Positions 12,704 to 20,662 of a stretch of DNA of 64,000 bases are shown here, one piece after another. A program made the position numbers and the translations under genes. The first letter of the stretch is position 1. Each line of letters begins with the position of its first letter. Source of the stretch: Allium sativum. Its lineage: Eukaryota > Streptophyta > Magnoliopsida > Asparagales > Amaryllidaceae. The notes below the pieces were generated by a model. That model saw only the letters and a list, made by a program, of their open reading frames with translations, searched no databases and was not told the origin of the DNA. The DNA lies in contig CM060909.1 in NCBI GenBank assembly GCA_030737875.1, forward strand, positions 30,649,659 through 30,713,658, written 5' to 3'.

Positions 12704-12936
12704 TGTAACAACCCGAATTTTTAATAACATGTTAAAACAAGAAATCAGGGCAGAATTAAATTATAAGTTAAGAATCAATGGGAACAAGTTACTCCATTAC
12801 GTTCGTCTCGAAATTCTGCTTGAAAACGAGTCCGAAATTTCGTAAATCGGAGTCCGTATGACCAAGATATGGCCCATAGAAGATTTCAGAAAATTCAAAA
12901 TTCAGCCCTAAATTCAAATCCAGCCAGAAGAAGATT

Positions 12937-12957
12937 GGGTGGGAAAATTTCCCGCCC
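12937..12957. promoter_or_regulatory. E2F-like palindrome in LTR promoter
   Basis: The right arm TTTCCCGCCC contains the plant E2F consensus TTTCCCGC. The left arm is its near-perfect reverse complement, with one base changed here; the 3' LTR copy (20896-20916) is perfect. It lies about 220 bases upstream of the TATA box. Confidence 0.55.
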
Positions 12958-12960
12958 TAC

Positions 12961-13055
12961 CCCAGGTCGACAGGGGGGTCGACCTACCCCCCCCCCCCAG
13001 GTCGACTGGGGTGTCAACCTGGGTATCGACCTGGGGGTCGACCTCCCCTGGTCGG
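12961..13055. repeat. GTCGAC repeat cluster, element 1 5' LTR
   Basis: Four exact GTCGAC hexamers and two degenerate ones in a G/C-rich stretch. The 3' LTR (20921-21024) has six exact copies, so the array has changed since insertion or during reverse transcription. Confidence 0.75.
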
Positions 13056-13137
13056 ACCCTGTTGGTCAGGTGTACCAGTTTGCTCCTTTGGTCTGTTTAC
13101 TTGGCCTGTGACGGGATTTGATGGTTCAGATCTAAAC

Positions 13138-13151
13138 TAGGGTTAACCCTA
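13138..13151. promoter_or_regulatory. Telobox-like palindrome upstream of TATA
   Basis: A perfect 14-bp palindrome with TAGGGTTA as one half, 24 bases before the TATA box. Telobox motifs next to E2F-like sites are known from promoters of plant cell-cycle and growth genes. The 3' LTR has a one-base variant. Confidence 0.4.
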
Positions 13152-13174
13152 TGGCCTAAACTAGTCTCTACACC

Positions 13175-13182
13175 TATAAAAA
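13175..13182 (+). promoter_or_regulatory. Putative TATA box, element 1 5' LTR
   Basis: TATAAAAA, 471 bases into the LTR. The equivalent in the 3' LTR is 21141-21148, and element 2 has TATAAATA at the corresponding place. It sets a U3 of about 500 bases and an R-U5 of about 2.3 kb. Confidence 0.6.
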
Positions 13183-13425
13183 CACCCTAATACCTAGCCT
13201 AAACCATCACAAATCATCCTAATAACTAAATTCTGCCCAAATGCTCCCTAATCATGGCCTCCATCTTCATCTTGAGAGCTTCTAAGCCAAAAAGGAGCCA
13301 TCTTTCATCATCAAATCAAAGGAGCTACCTATTCTCAAGGCTTCTAGTGTTGCTACAACATTCCTAGAGCTTCTACAATGTCTCTATCTTGTTCTATTTG
13401 GTTCTACTTCTCATAGCCACGCTTT

Positions 13426-13431
13426 GTAAGC
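13426..13431 (+). promoter_or_regulatory. Putative leader splice donor, element 1
   Basis: TTT followed by GTAAGCCC, conserved in element 2 (46611) although the surrounding LTR sequence is diverged. It lies 251 bases after the TATA box. Candidate acceptors are at 15112 and 15668. Confidence 0.4.
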
Positions 13432-15110
13432 CCCACTCTACTCTTAGATTTAAACTATGAAGTTAATATGATCATGTAGCAAGTTGAAATGGAACTTTTG
13501 GTATAATACTTGTCTTGGGGCTATATTTGTATGCATAGATCCATTTATGACTCTTTTGATCTATGATTGTGGCACTATCATGAACCTAGTACCATTTACC
13601 TTGATTTTTGGGTAGAAAGCTATGAGCTTTATTTGGTGGTTATGCATAATGCAACATAGAACTTGGTGATTATGCATAATGCAACATAGAACCCCTCATA
13701 ACCTTGATGTTAACTTGCATATTATGTTGAACTACATGCTACCCACAAGTTTATCACTCTATGTCAACAATTATCATGTTTCACCTTTGCCTATGATGTT
13801 GAACTACATGCTAGTTTATTTGCTAAGTTTGATGTCATGCATGTTTTGAGGCCAATAACCCCTATATGCTAGTTGTGATGAACACCTTGGCCTCAAATAT
13901 CATCATGTTTAACCTATGACCAACTTTACCACCTTATGCCCACCTTGGTCATATTTTCATGTTACTTGATTCACTTGTGTTGATGCGAGTTTACGTGCGA
14001 ATGGGAATACGTTATGGGTAGTTAGGCAAACTTGAAATAACATGTAAAACATGACTTGAAAATATGACATGAAACTTGATTTTGCTTGAAACGTGAATGT
14101 GGTCATGACATGTAGAAAACCATAAAGTGGCCAACTCGAGGTTGGGTTGAGTTTATAGCGTAAGTCTGCCCGGAACCGCCCGACAAATCCAGTGGCTACA
14201 AACAATAGGACCCAATGTGAGAAGTTGGTCACATCGCACTTGAAACCCGAGGTTAGACTAGGTTGTGGTGTAAAGCTGCCCGGACCCGCCCAGCATATCC
14301 AGTAACCACAACAAATTCTAATGTGAGAGGTTGGGTGCATTAAATTAATTAATGCCACATGTTAGGGTTAAGTCATGAGCCACTTGGATACACTTAACCA
14401 ACTTGATACATGACTGGATAGGGTTAACCACACTTAACCCGTTAGAAACCCTAGTCACGTGGTCCTTTTCAGCAGTAACCCTCTTGGATGTATCACAATA
14501 CCCTAGGGACTAGGCTAGGGTGGGGCACGATTACTGGGCTGATTGTAAGCGACCAGAACGACGGCTGAGTTGGTGCGCCGGTGTAGGTTCAGGCGGACTA
14601 TGGTCGTGCACATAGTCCGGAGTTGAAAAAGCAGGCACGGGCACCAGTAGATTTAGACTGTGCGTGCTTGATTCGTGTCAGTGGTTGGCACCCTAGGACT
14701 TGATACACCCTAGGGTGGACCTAGCACAGTTTGACTACATTCCGTGATTGGGCCGTATGACACCGACACTCGACGAGTTAGGCTTATAGGGAGCCGATCG
14801 ACTAGACCGTGTAGTTGGACCCTGGCTTGGGTCATCTCATGATATTGGGCCAAGGGACCATTTCTTGTTTATACTTGAAATGGGTTGGGTTACTAGTACT
14901 ATCGGTGCAAAACTAAACCTTGTATATGCGATGTCACACTTGATCTATCTTGTTATCTATTTATCATGCCAGTTAGTTTCCATCTTTATGTTTCATCTCA
15001 ATTTCTCATGTTTAGTTAACTTCATTAGTTTTCATACTAATAGTAGGTAGGACTTACCAGTCTTTATAACTAACCCTTTTTCTTTCGCCTCTTTTCTTCC
15101 ATTTCCCCCC

Positions 15111-15112
15111 AG
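15111..15112 (+). promoter_or_regulatory. Putative leader splice acceptor 1, element 1
   Basis: A long pyrimidine tract ends in CCCAG before GTTCTC, with a branch-like TAACTAAC about 40 bases upstream. Element 2 has the same arrangement ending at 48273. Confidence 0.4.
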
Positions 15113-15481
15113 GTTCTCAAGAGGGGAATACTAGTGCTTAGCTTGGACAGTTGGCTTGCTTTTCTGACAGCTCATGTACGGTTTGGACTTGAGCTTGCTA
15201 TGGCTTCATCACATCTCTCTTGGGGATAGTTTACTTTATGTTATTTTCAGTTTATGTTTTCTAGACTTGTGGTAGTTGGAAAATAATGACTAAGTACTTT
15301 GATGTCAGTTGACTATTTGGTTTTGAAATGATGGTTTTTAAACTTCTACCGCTGCTTTACTTATTTATTTATCTATGTTCTGTCTTGTGATATCTCTGTG
15401 CATTTTTACCAAGACAACACCCCTCCAAAGCTAGTGCCAACACTCGTGAGTGTGGCCCTGGCGGAGGTGGGGTGTTACATT

Positions 15482-15493
15482 TGGTATCAGAGC
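15482..15493 (+). other. Primer binding site, element 1
   Basis: TGGTATCAGAGC starts two bases after the 5' LTR. It is complementary to the 3' end of plant initiator tRNA-Met, the standard primer of this lineage. Confidence 0.92.
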
Positions 15494-15666
15494 ATGAGGT
15501 TTTACTAGACCGGACAAAAGTTTTAAAACCCCCTTTGAAAAACTATTTTCAAAACCAATTAAGTATTTTTCCAAGAAAAGTCTAGTTCATTTTAAAAAGG
15601 CTATTCCCCAAAAGCCATTAGCACTATCCTTCGTTTCCTCGTTCTAAATCTATCTTTTCCTTTTTT

Positions 15667-15668
15667 AG
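15667..15668 (+). promoter_or_regulatory. Putative splice acceptor at the gag start, element 1
   Basis: A run of pyrimidines ends in TTTTAG one base before the gag ATG. Element 2 has TTTCAG one base before its ATG (48843-48844). Splicing here from a donor in the LTR would give an mRNA without the primer site and with a short leader. Confidence 0.35.
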
Positions 15669-15669
15669 C

Positions 15670-16638
15670 ATGGTCGATCTTAATCTTCCCGAGGGAGTAC
15701 CCATACCCGGATGGTTCCGAAGGTACTTGGAAGCTAGGGCCAACGATGCGGGCCCAGCAAACACTCCCACTCCTCCTCCCGTACCTGAGGTTCCTCCTCC
15801 TTCTCCTCCTCAGCGTCCACAAGTGGATTTCGCGAAGATTTGCAAAGACTTTAAGGCGATGGGTGGCAGGAATTTTTTTAGGACAGAGATTTATGTGGAG
15901 GCAAGAAACTGGTTAAAGGAAACTGAAGACCTTTTTTCTATCTTTGATGTAGAAGACCGTAGGAAAGTTCTGTTGGCAGTATGGCTATTGAAAGAGGAAG
16001 CTGCTTATTGGTGGGAAGTCACCAACGCTACTAGGCCTATAGAGACTTGGGCTGACTTTAGGATGAGGTTTGGGCTTAAGTTTCTATCATCTGCTGAAGA
16101 GAATCTGCAAATGGAGAAGTTTATATCTTTGAAGCAAGGGGACATGACCGTGAGGGAGTATGTGAATAAGTTTAACCAGCTTGCTCGATTCGGTTTAGAC
16201 ATGGTTAACACACCTCAGAAGAAGGCTCTACGCTATGCTCGAGGATTGAATGAGCCATTACAAGGTTTGGCCATGTCTCATATACCCATGGGGGCCACTT
16301 TTGAGAGCTTAGTGGATATGGCCTTGCTTCAAGGAGATGATAAGAATGGCAAGAAAGAAGTTAAGCTTAATGAGACTCAACCAAAGAAGGCGGACTCCAA
16401 GTGGGGAGGCAACCAGAGCAATCAGAGCAACCAGAACAACAAGAACTACAAGAACAGCAAGGGTAACAAGGCTAACAACAACAAGGCAAAGGAGACAAGG
16501 AAGTGCAACTTCTGTGGGATCATTGGACACATAGCCAAAGATTGTAGGAAGAAGAAGAGGAAGTTGGGAGAATGCTTTCATTGCAGAGAGGCTGGACACT
16601 TCAGTAAGGATTGCCCAAAGAAGCAAGGACAGGGGTAA
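15670..16638 (+). CDS. gag: gag (capsid and nucleocapsid) segment
   Basis: 322 codons. A Pro-rich N-terminal stretch (about residues 35-50) precedes the retrotransposon gag domain, recognisable by the AYWWEV, ADFRMRF, LKQGDMTVREY and LARFGLDMV blocks (about residues 55-225). A Lys/Asn/Gln-rich linker and two CX2CX4HX4C knuckles at 279-292 and 302-315 follow, both with all ligands intact. Gag forms the virus-like particle and binds genomic RNA. The frame ends in TAA where element 2 reads straight through into protease. Gag alone could still be made, so this copy could in principle supply capsid, though expression is unknown. Confidence 0.93.
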   Translation: MVDLNLPEGVPIPGWFRRYLEARANDAGPANTPTPPPVPEVPPPSPPQRPQVDFAKICKDFKAMGGRNFFRTEIYVEARNWLKETEDLFSIFDVEDRRKVLLAVWLLKEEAAYWWEVTNATRPIETWADFRMRFGLKFLSSAEENLQMEKFISLKQGDMTVREYVNKFNQLARFGLDMVNTPQKKALRYARGLNEPLQGLAMSHIPMGATFESLVDMALLQGDDKNGKKEVKLNETQPKKADSKWGGNQSNQSNQNNKNYKNSKGNKANNNKAKETRKCNFCGIIGHIAKDCRKKKRKLGECFHCREAGHFSKDCPKKQGQG

Positions 16639-18378
16639 GGACAGACTAAGCGAGCAGGACCTTCTGGAAGGCAGATGCATGCTCTCAACACTACTCCAGC
16701 TCCGGACCGAGGTAGTGTTTCTGTAGAAAGCCTTGTTTACATTTCTGGTTTTCCTGTTCGAACTTTATTTGATTTTGGCGCATCGCATACCTTTATTTCT
16801 GCTGACATTGTTGAAAGTTTGCACCTAAGTACTAGTCTAGTTGAGGATCCCGTTAGTGTTTCAAATCCAATTGGGGGTTCCGCCCATCTATCTATGATTT
16901 GTATGGATTTGAGGATTTCTATCTTGACCGTAGAATTCACATGTAATGCTTATGTTCTCGGGTTCATGGGATACGGGTTGATTTTGGGCATGGATTGGTT
17001 GTCCAGTTATGGAGCCATTCTCGATTGTGAGCATAGGGTAGTGAGGCTTATGACTCACCTTGGCAATACCCTAGAGATTTCTTGTAACCCTCTGGATCCC
17101 GTCATGTTATGTTATCTTGAATCCCTCGACTCGTCTATTGACAATCTTCAATCTGTGAGGGTGGTCCGAGAATATCCTGATGTTTTTGACGAGGTGAAGG
17201 GGTTACCCCCTAAACGAGAGATAGACTTCAGTATTTATCTTCTTGATAATGCCAAGCCAGTTTCATTGCCTGTTAGGCACATGGCCCCGCGAGAAAGAAG
17301 AGAGCTTAGCAAGAAAATCGAGGAGTTGCTTGAGAAAAATTTCATTAGGCGAAGCATTTCTGAATGGGGTGCTCCTGTGGCATTCGCTACTAAGGCAGAT
17401 GGTTCGCTTCGTCTATATGTTGATTATCGTGAGTTAAATAAGCTGACAAAGAAGAATAGGAACCCGTTACCAAGGATTGATGATCTCTTTGACCAGCTTG
17501 TTGGTGCTTCTGTTTTCTCTCAACTCGATCTAGCCACCAGATTCCATCAGCTTAGAGTGGCTGAGGATAGTATTGACAAGACTGCGTTTAGGATTCCAGA
17601 TGGATTCTTTGAATGTCTTGTCATGCCGTTCGGTTTGACTATTTCACCCGCATACTTCGTTGATTTGATGAGTAGGGTATTTAGGGATTTCCTTAACAAG
17701 TTTGTGGTTGTCTTCGTGGATGATATTCTGGTCTTCTCTAAGGACGAGGAAGAGCATGCTATACATCTCAAGGAGGTTATGGATACACTTAGAGCTCATC
17801 AGTTAAAAGCCAAGTTCTCCAAATGCCATTTCTGGAGAAGTGAAGTTCGGTTCCTTGGACATATAGTTTCTAAGCAAGGCATAGCTGTGGATCCCGCTAA
17901 AGTAGTGGCGGTACAAGATTGGAAAGTTCCGAAGAATGCAACTGAAGTGAGAAGCTTTCTCGGTCTGGCAGGATTTTATAGGAAGTTCATTAAGGACTTC
18001 GCTAAGATTTCAGCCCCTCTCACTAAGTTAACGAAGAAGAACTTAGTCTTTGCATGGGACTTAGAGTGTGAGCTTGCTTTTCAAAGGCTCAAGAAAGCCC
18101 TCACCACAGCTCCAGTTCTAGCATTACCCGATGGAGGGAAGATGTTTACCGTGTACACCGATGCATGTGGCATGGGATTAGGCGCTGTCCTGATGCAGGA
18201 GGGGAGAGTGATATGCTTTGGGGGTAGGCAACTCAAGGTTCATGAGAAGAACTTTCCCCCTCATGATTTGGAGTTGGCGGCGATTGTCTTTGCACTCAAA
18301 TCTTGGTGCCACTATCTTCTAGGCGAAAGGTTTGAGTTATACACTGATCACAAGTCGCTCAAGTACCTCTTCTCGTAG
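16639..18378 (+). CDS. pol: Protease, reverse transcriptase and RNase H (N-terminal part)
   Basis: Open segment after the first stop, with an internal Met at 16675. It has aspartic protease with active-site Asp at 16771-16773 (DFGAS; the usual Ser/Thr after Asp is Phe here). RT follows, with DYRELN, the LVMPFGL block and the catalytic FVDD at 17713-17724. RNase H begins with YTDAC and continues through the ELAAIV and YTDHKS blocks, so three of the acidic residues are present. It stops at TAG where element 2 has CAG. The RT reads TISPAYF where element 2 has TNAPAYF. Function is doubtful because of these changes and the missing start of translation. Confidence 0.92.
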   Translation, partial: GQTKRAGPSGRQMHALNTTPAPDRGSVSVESLVYISGFPVRTLFDFGASHTFISADIVESLHLSTSLVEDPVSVSNPIGGSAHLSMICMDLRISILTVEFTCNAYVLGFMGYGLILGMDWLSSYGAILDCEHRVVRLMTHLGNTLEISCNPLDPVMLCYLESLDSSIDNLQSVRVVREYPDVFDEVKGLPPKREIDFSIYLLDNAKPVSLPVRHMAPRERRELSKKIEELLEKNFIRRSISEWGAPVAFATKADGSLRLYVDYRELNKLTKKNRNPLPRIDDLFDQLVGASVFSQLDLATRFHQLRVAEDSIDKTAFRIPDGFFECLVMPFGLTISPAYFVDLMSRVFRDFLNKFVVVFVDDILVFSKDEEEHAIHLKEVMDTLRAHQLKAKFSKCHFWRSEVRFLGHIVSKQGIAVDPAKVVAVQDWKVPKNATEVRSFLGLAGFYRKFIKDFAKISAPLTKLTKKNLVFAWDLECELAFQRLKKALTTAPVLALPDGGKMFTVYTDACGMGLGAVLMQEGRVICFGGRQLKVHEKNFPPHDLELAAIVFALKSWCHYLLGERFELYTDHKSLKYLFS

Positions 18379-18642
18379 AAAGATTTGAATCTAAGGCAGC
18401 AGAGGTGCATGGAATTCTTGGCATCATATGACTTCAATATAGCTTATACCCCTGGCAAGGGTAATGTTGTGGCGGATGCGCTAAGAAGAAGAAGGTTGAC
18501 TTTGAGTCCCTTGTTTGTTGAGATGGAGAGCCTAGAGTTCTTGGCAACCTTTGATTTTACACCTGCTGTTGAGTGGATGACTGGTTCGTTAGCATCCCTT
18601 GAGCTTAGACCTACACTTCTTGATCAAGTTGGGGCTTCATAG
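18379..18642 (+). CDS. pol: RNase H C-terminal part and connection
   Basis: A short open piece in the same frame between two TAG stops. It contains [14 protein letters not shown] and the ADAL block with the last RNase H acidic residue, then the linker toward integrase. Residues after ADAL read RRRR where element 2 has SRKR. It is a fragment of the polyprotein and not a separate gene. Confidence 0.85.
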   Translation, partial: KDLNLRQQRCMEFLASYDFNIAYTPGKGNVVADALRRRRLTLSPLFVEMESLEFLATFDFTPAVEWMTGSLASLELRPTLLDQVGAS

Positions 18643-20133
18643 AGGGAAGATCCGCATATAGTCGAGATCATGGACAAGTTGATTCGGGGTGAGACGTCAA
18701 GTCACCTCGCTAGATATACTATTGATAACAAGGGATGGCTAAGGCGTGATGGAAGACTATGTGTCCCACGAGTGGGAGATTTAGTAAATAAAGTTCTTGA
18801 GGAGGCGCATCACTCGAGGATGACCATACATCCCGGAGGGGATAAGATGTACCCGGACATGAAGTGCATTTTCTTTTGGGATGGGATGAAAAAGGATGTT
18901 GCAGAGTTTGTTTCTAGATGCATTGTTTGCCAACAAGTAAAGGCCGAGTCGAAGAAGCCCGGTGGGCTACTTCATCCATTGGAGGTCCCGCTATGGAAGC
19001 GGGAAAGTATCTCTATGGATTTTGTGGATGGATTGCCGAGATCAAGGAAGGGGAATACTAGCATATGGGTCATAGTGGATAGACTCGCGAAGAGCGCTCA
19101 TTTCATTCCAGTAAAGAGCAGGAGGACCGCATCATGGCTAGCATCTGTTTATCTTCGAGAGATAGTGCGATTGCATGGAGTTCCTTCTAGCATAGTGAGC
19201 GATCGTGACCCAATCTTCACTAGCCAATTTTGGAATAGTTTGCAAGAAGCGATGGGTACGCGATTGAATCTAAGTACAGCCTATCACCCACAGACGGATG
19301 GTCAGACCGAAAGGGTGAATAGGGTACTAGAAGATCTGTTGAGGCTATGCATTCTTGACTTTGGTGGCACTTGGGAAGACCACCTTCCTCTCGTAGAGTT
19401 TGCTTATAATAACAGCTACCAAGCAAGCATAGGGATGGCACCATTCGAAGCTTTGTATGGGAGGCCGTGCAAGTCACCAACATGTTGGTGCGAGACGACG
19501 GATAAGCTTATACTTGGGCCTGACATGATAAGGGACACATCCGAGAAAGTTGAGTTGATTCGAAGGCGGATGAAAACGGCCCAAGACAGACAGAAATCCT
19601 ATGTAGACAAGCGAAGGACAGACTTAGAGTTTGAAGTTGGAGATATGGTCTTTGTGAAGGTCTCTCCTTTGCGAAATGTGGTTCGTTTTGGAGCAGTTGG
19701 AAAGCTAGCACCAAGGTTCGTAGGACACTTCCCTATCATCGAGAGGATTGGGCAAATGGCTTATAGATTGGAATTGCCCGAAAAGCTGGCTGGAGTGCAC
19801 AATGTCTTTCATGTCTCGCATCTCCGAAAATGCCTACTTGAATCAGCCGAAGTAGTTAAGCCTAGCATTCTTGAAGACATGGAGGTAGAGAAAGAGGCAA
19901 CCCTGAGGCGAGCTCCGATTCGTATCTTGGGAACAGAGATCAAGAAGCTGAGGAATCGAGAAGTCAAGCTAGTAAAGGTTCAGTGGAGAGAAGCCGATGA
20001 AGATGCAACTTGGGAAACCGAGGAGAAGATGCATGGGCTTTATCCATTTCTTTTTGAGGGTACATTCTCGATCTCTTTTCCTAGTCAGCATATCTTTCTT
20101 TTACTATCCATGTTTATCTTGTTATCTCGTTAA
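18643..20133 (+). CDS. pol: Integrase with C-terminal chromodomain-like segment
   Basis: Open segment after the third stop, with the first Met at 18670. It has an HHCC zinc-binding domain (EEAH, TIHPG, CIVC) and an integrase core with Asp at 19018-19020, Asp at 19201-19203 and Glu at 19309-19311. The last two have 35 residues between them, as expected for D,D(35)E. The GPY-type region and a chromodomain-like tail ([20 protein letters not shown], then a TWE box and YPFLF) follow. In chromoviruses this tail steers insertion toward marked heterochromatin. It is intact but has no obvious way of being translated. Confidence 0.92.
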   Translation, partial: REDPHIVEIMDKLIRGETSSHLARYTIDNKGWLRRDGRLCVPRVGDLVNKVLEEAHHSRMTIHPGGDKMYPDMKCIFFWDGMKKDVAEFVSRCIVCQQVKAESKKPGGLLHPLEVPLWKRESISMDFVDGLPRSRKGNTSIWVIVDRLAKSAHFIPVKSRRTASWLASVYLREIVRLHGVPSSIVSDRDPIFTSQFWNSLQEAMGTRLNLSTAYHPQTDGQTERVNRVLEDLLRLCILDFGGTWEDHLPLVEFAYNNSYQASIGMAPFEALYGRPCKSPTCWCETTDKLILGPDMIRDTSEKVELIRRRMKTAQDRQKSYVDKRRTDLEFEVGDMVFVKVSPLRNVVRFGAVGKLAPRFVGHFPIIERIGQMAYRLELPEKLAGVHNVFHVSHLRKCLLESAEVVKPSILEDMEVEKEATLRRAPIRILGTEIKKLRNREVKLVKVQWREADEDATWETEEKMHGLYPFLFEGTFSISFPSQHIFLLLSMFILLSR

Positions 20134-20629
20134 TCTTGTCATGAGAACCTTAGGTAGAAACCCTTTGGATGAAACATGTATTTGAAACATGTTATGCTTG
20201 ATGGTTGCAAATGGCTGCAAGTGTTTGCAAGTGGTTACTCGTGGATGCATGATACACGTTAGGCACTAAGATCGGCTCACACACTTTCATATTGCATATG
20301 CATGAGTGTTTATGCTTATTCATGGATGAAACTTGTTATGCCATCGCGTGGATGTTGCATATGAATGAATGTTATGTGCACTCATGTAGAGATTATAAAT
20401 TATGTTAGGAATTTGCATACATTTGGACTCATTTCACTAACATATTCTGCATTAAGGAGGTTTACTGAATCAGTAACCGCCTGATTTTCGCATTAGTTAG
20501 GTGCATATACACACACTTTTGCATATGTTCATACAACATTAGAAATCTTTTAAGGACAATGATTACTTGTGGATGATTTTTGAGTAGATGGATGATGGAT
20601 GGTAGGATACATTCTTCCTAACTTGGAGA

Positions 20630-20662
20630 TTTCGGGGATGAAATCCTTTAAGGTGTGGAGAA
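20630..20662 (+). other. Polypurine tract and conserved 3' context, element 1
   Basis: A TTTCGGGGATGAAAT block is followed by the purine-rich AAGGTGTGGAGAA immediately before the 3' LTR. A T interrupts the tract, where element 2 reads AAGGAGGGGAGAA. It primes plus-strand DNA synthesis. Confidence 0.8.

Larger units (their letters stand above)
12704..15479 (+). repeat. Element 1 5' LTR (2776 bp)
   Basis: It begins TGTAACAACCCG and ends GGTGTTACA. It contains an E2F-like palindrome, GTCGAC repeats, a telobox palindrome and a TATA box within the first 480 bases. A long R-U5 follows with putative splice signals. A 30-bp direct duplication (13633-13662 and 13663-13692) is present here but single in the 3' LTR. 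The short frames at 12869-13121 and the minus-strand frame at 13957 are LTR noise. Confidence 0.95.
15670..20133 (+). pseudogene. gag-pol: Element 1 gag-pol polyprotein, three stops
   Basis: One continuous frame of 1488 codons encodes the capsid and all enzymes for retrotransposition, broken by TAA at 16636-16638, TAG at 18376-18378 and TAG at 18640-18642, with no frameshift. Order by codon: gag about 50-225, zinc knuckles 279-292 and 302-315, protease Asp 368, RT with FVDD at 682-685, RNase H, HHCC and D,D(35)E integrase, chromodomain-like C terminus. The start was chosen because it matches the start of element 2. The last two stops replace CAG codons found in element 2. The protease motif reads DFGAS where element 2 has DSGAS, and the RT has several other family-atypical residues. 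It cannot now make a full polyprotein without readthrough. Confidence 0.95.

Noticed and set aside
19220..19714. Minus-strand frames opposite the integrase region (also 52409-52715)
   Set aside because: Shadows of the pol frame on the opposite strand; no independent features.
18670..20133. A separate integrase gene starting at its own Met
   Set aside because: It is in the same frame as the upstream pol segments and separated only by stop codons, so it is part of the broken polyprotein.
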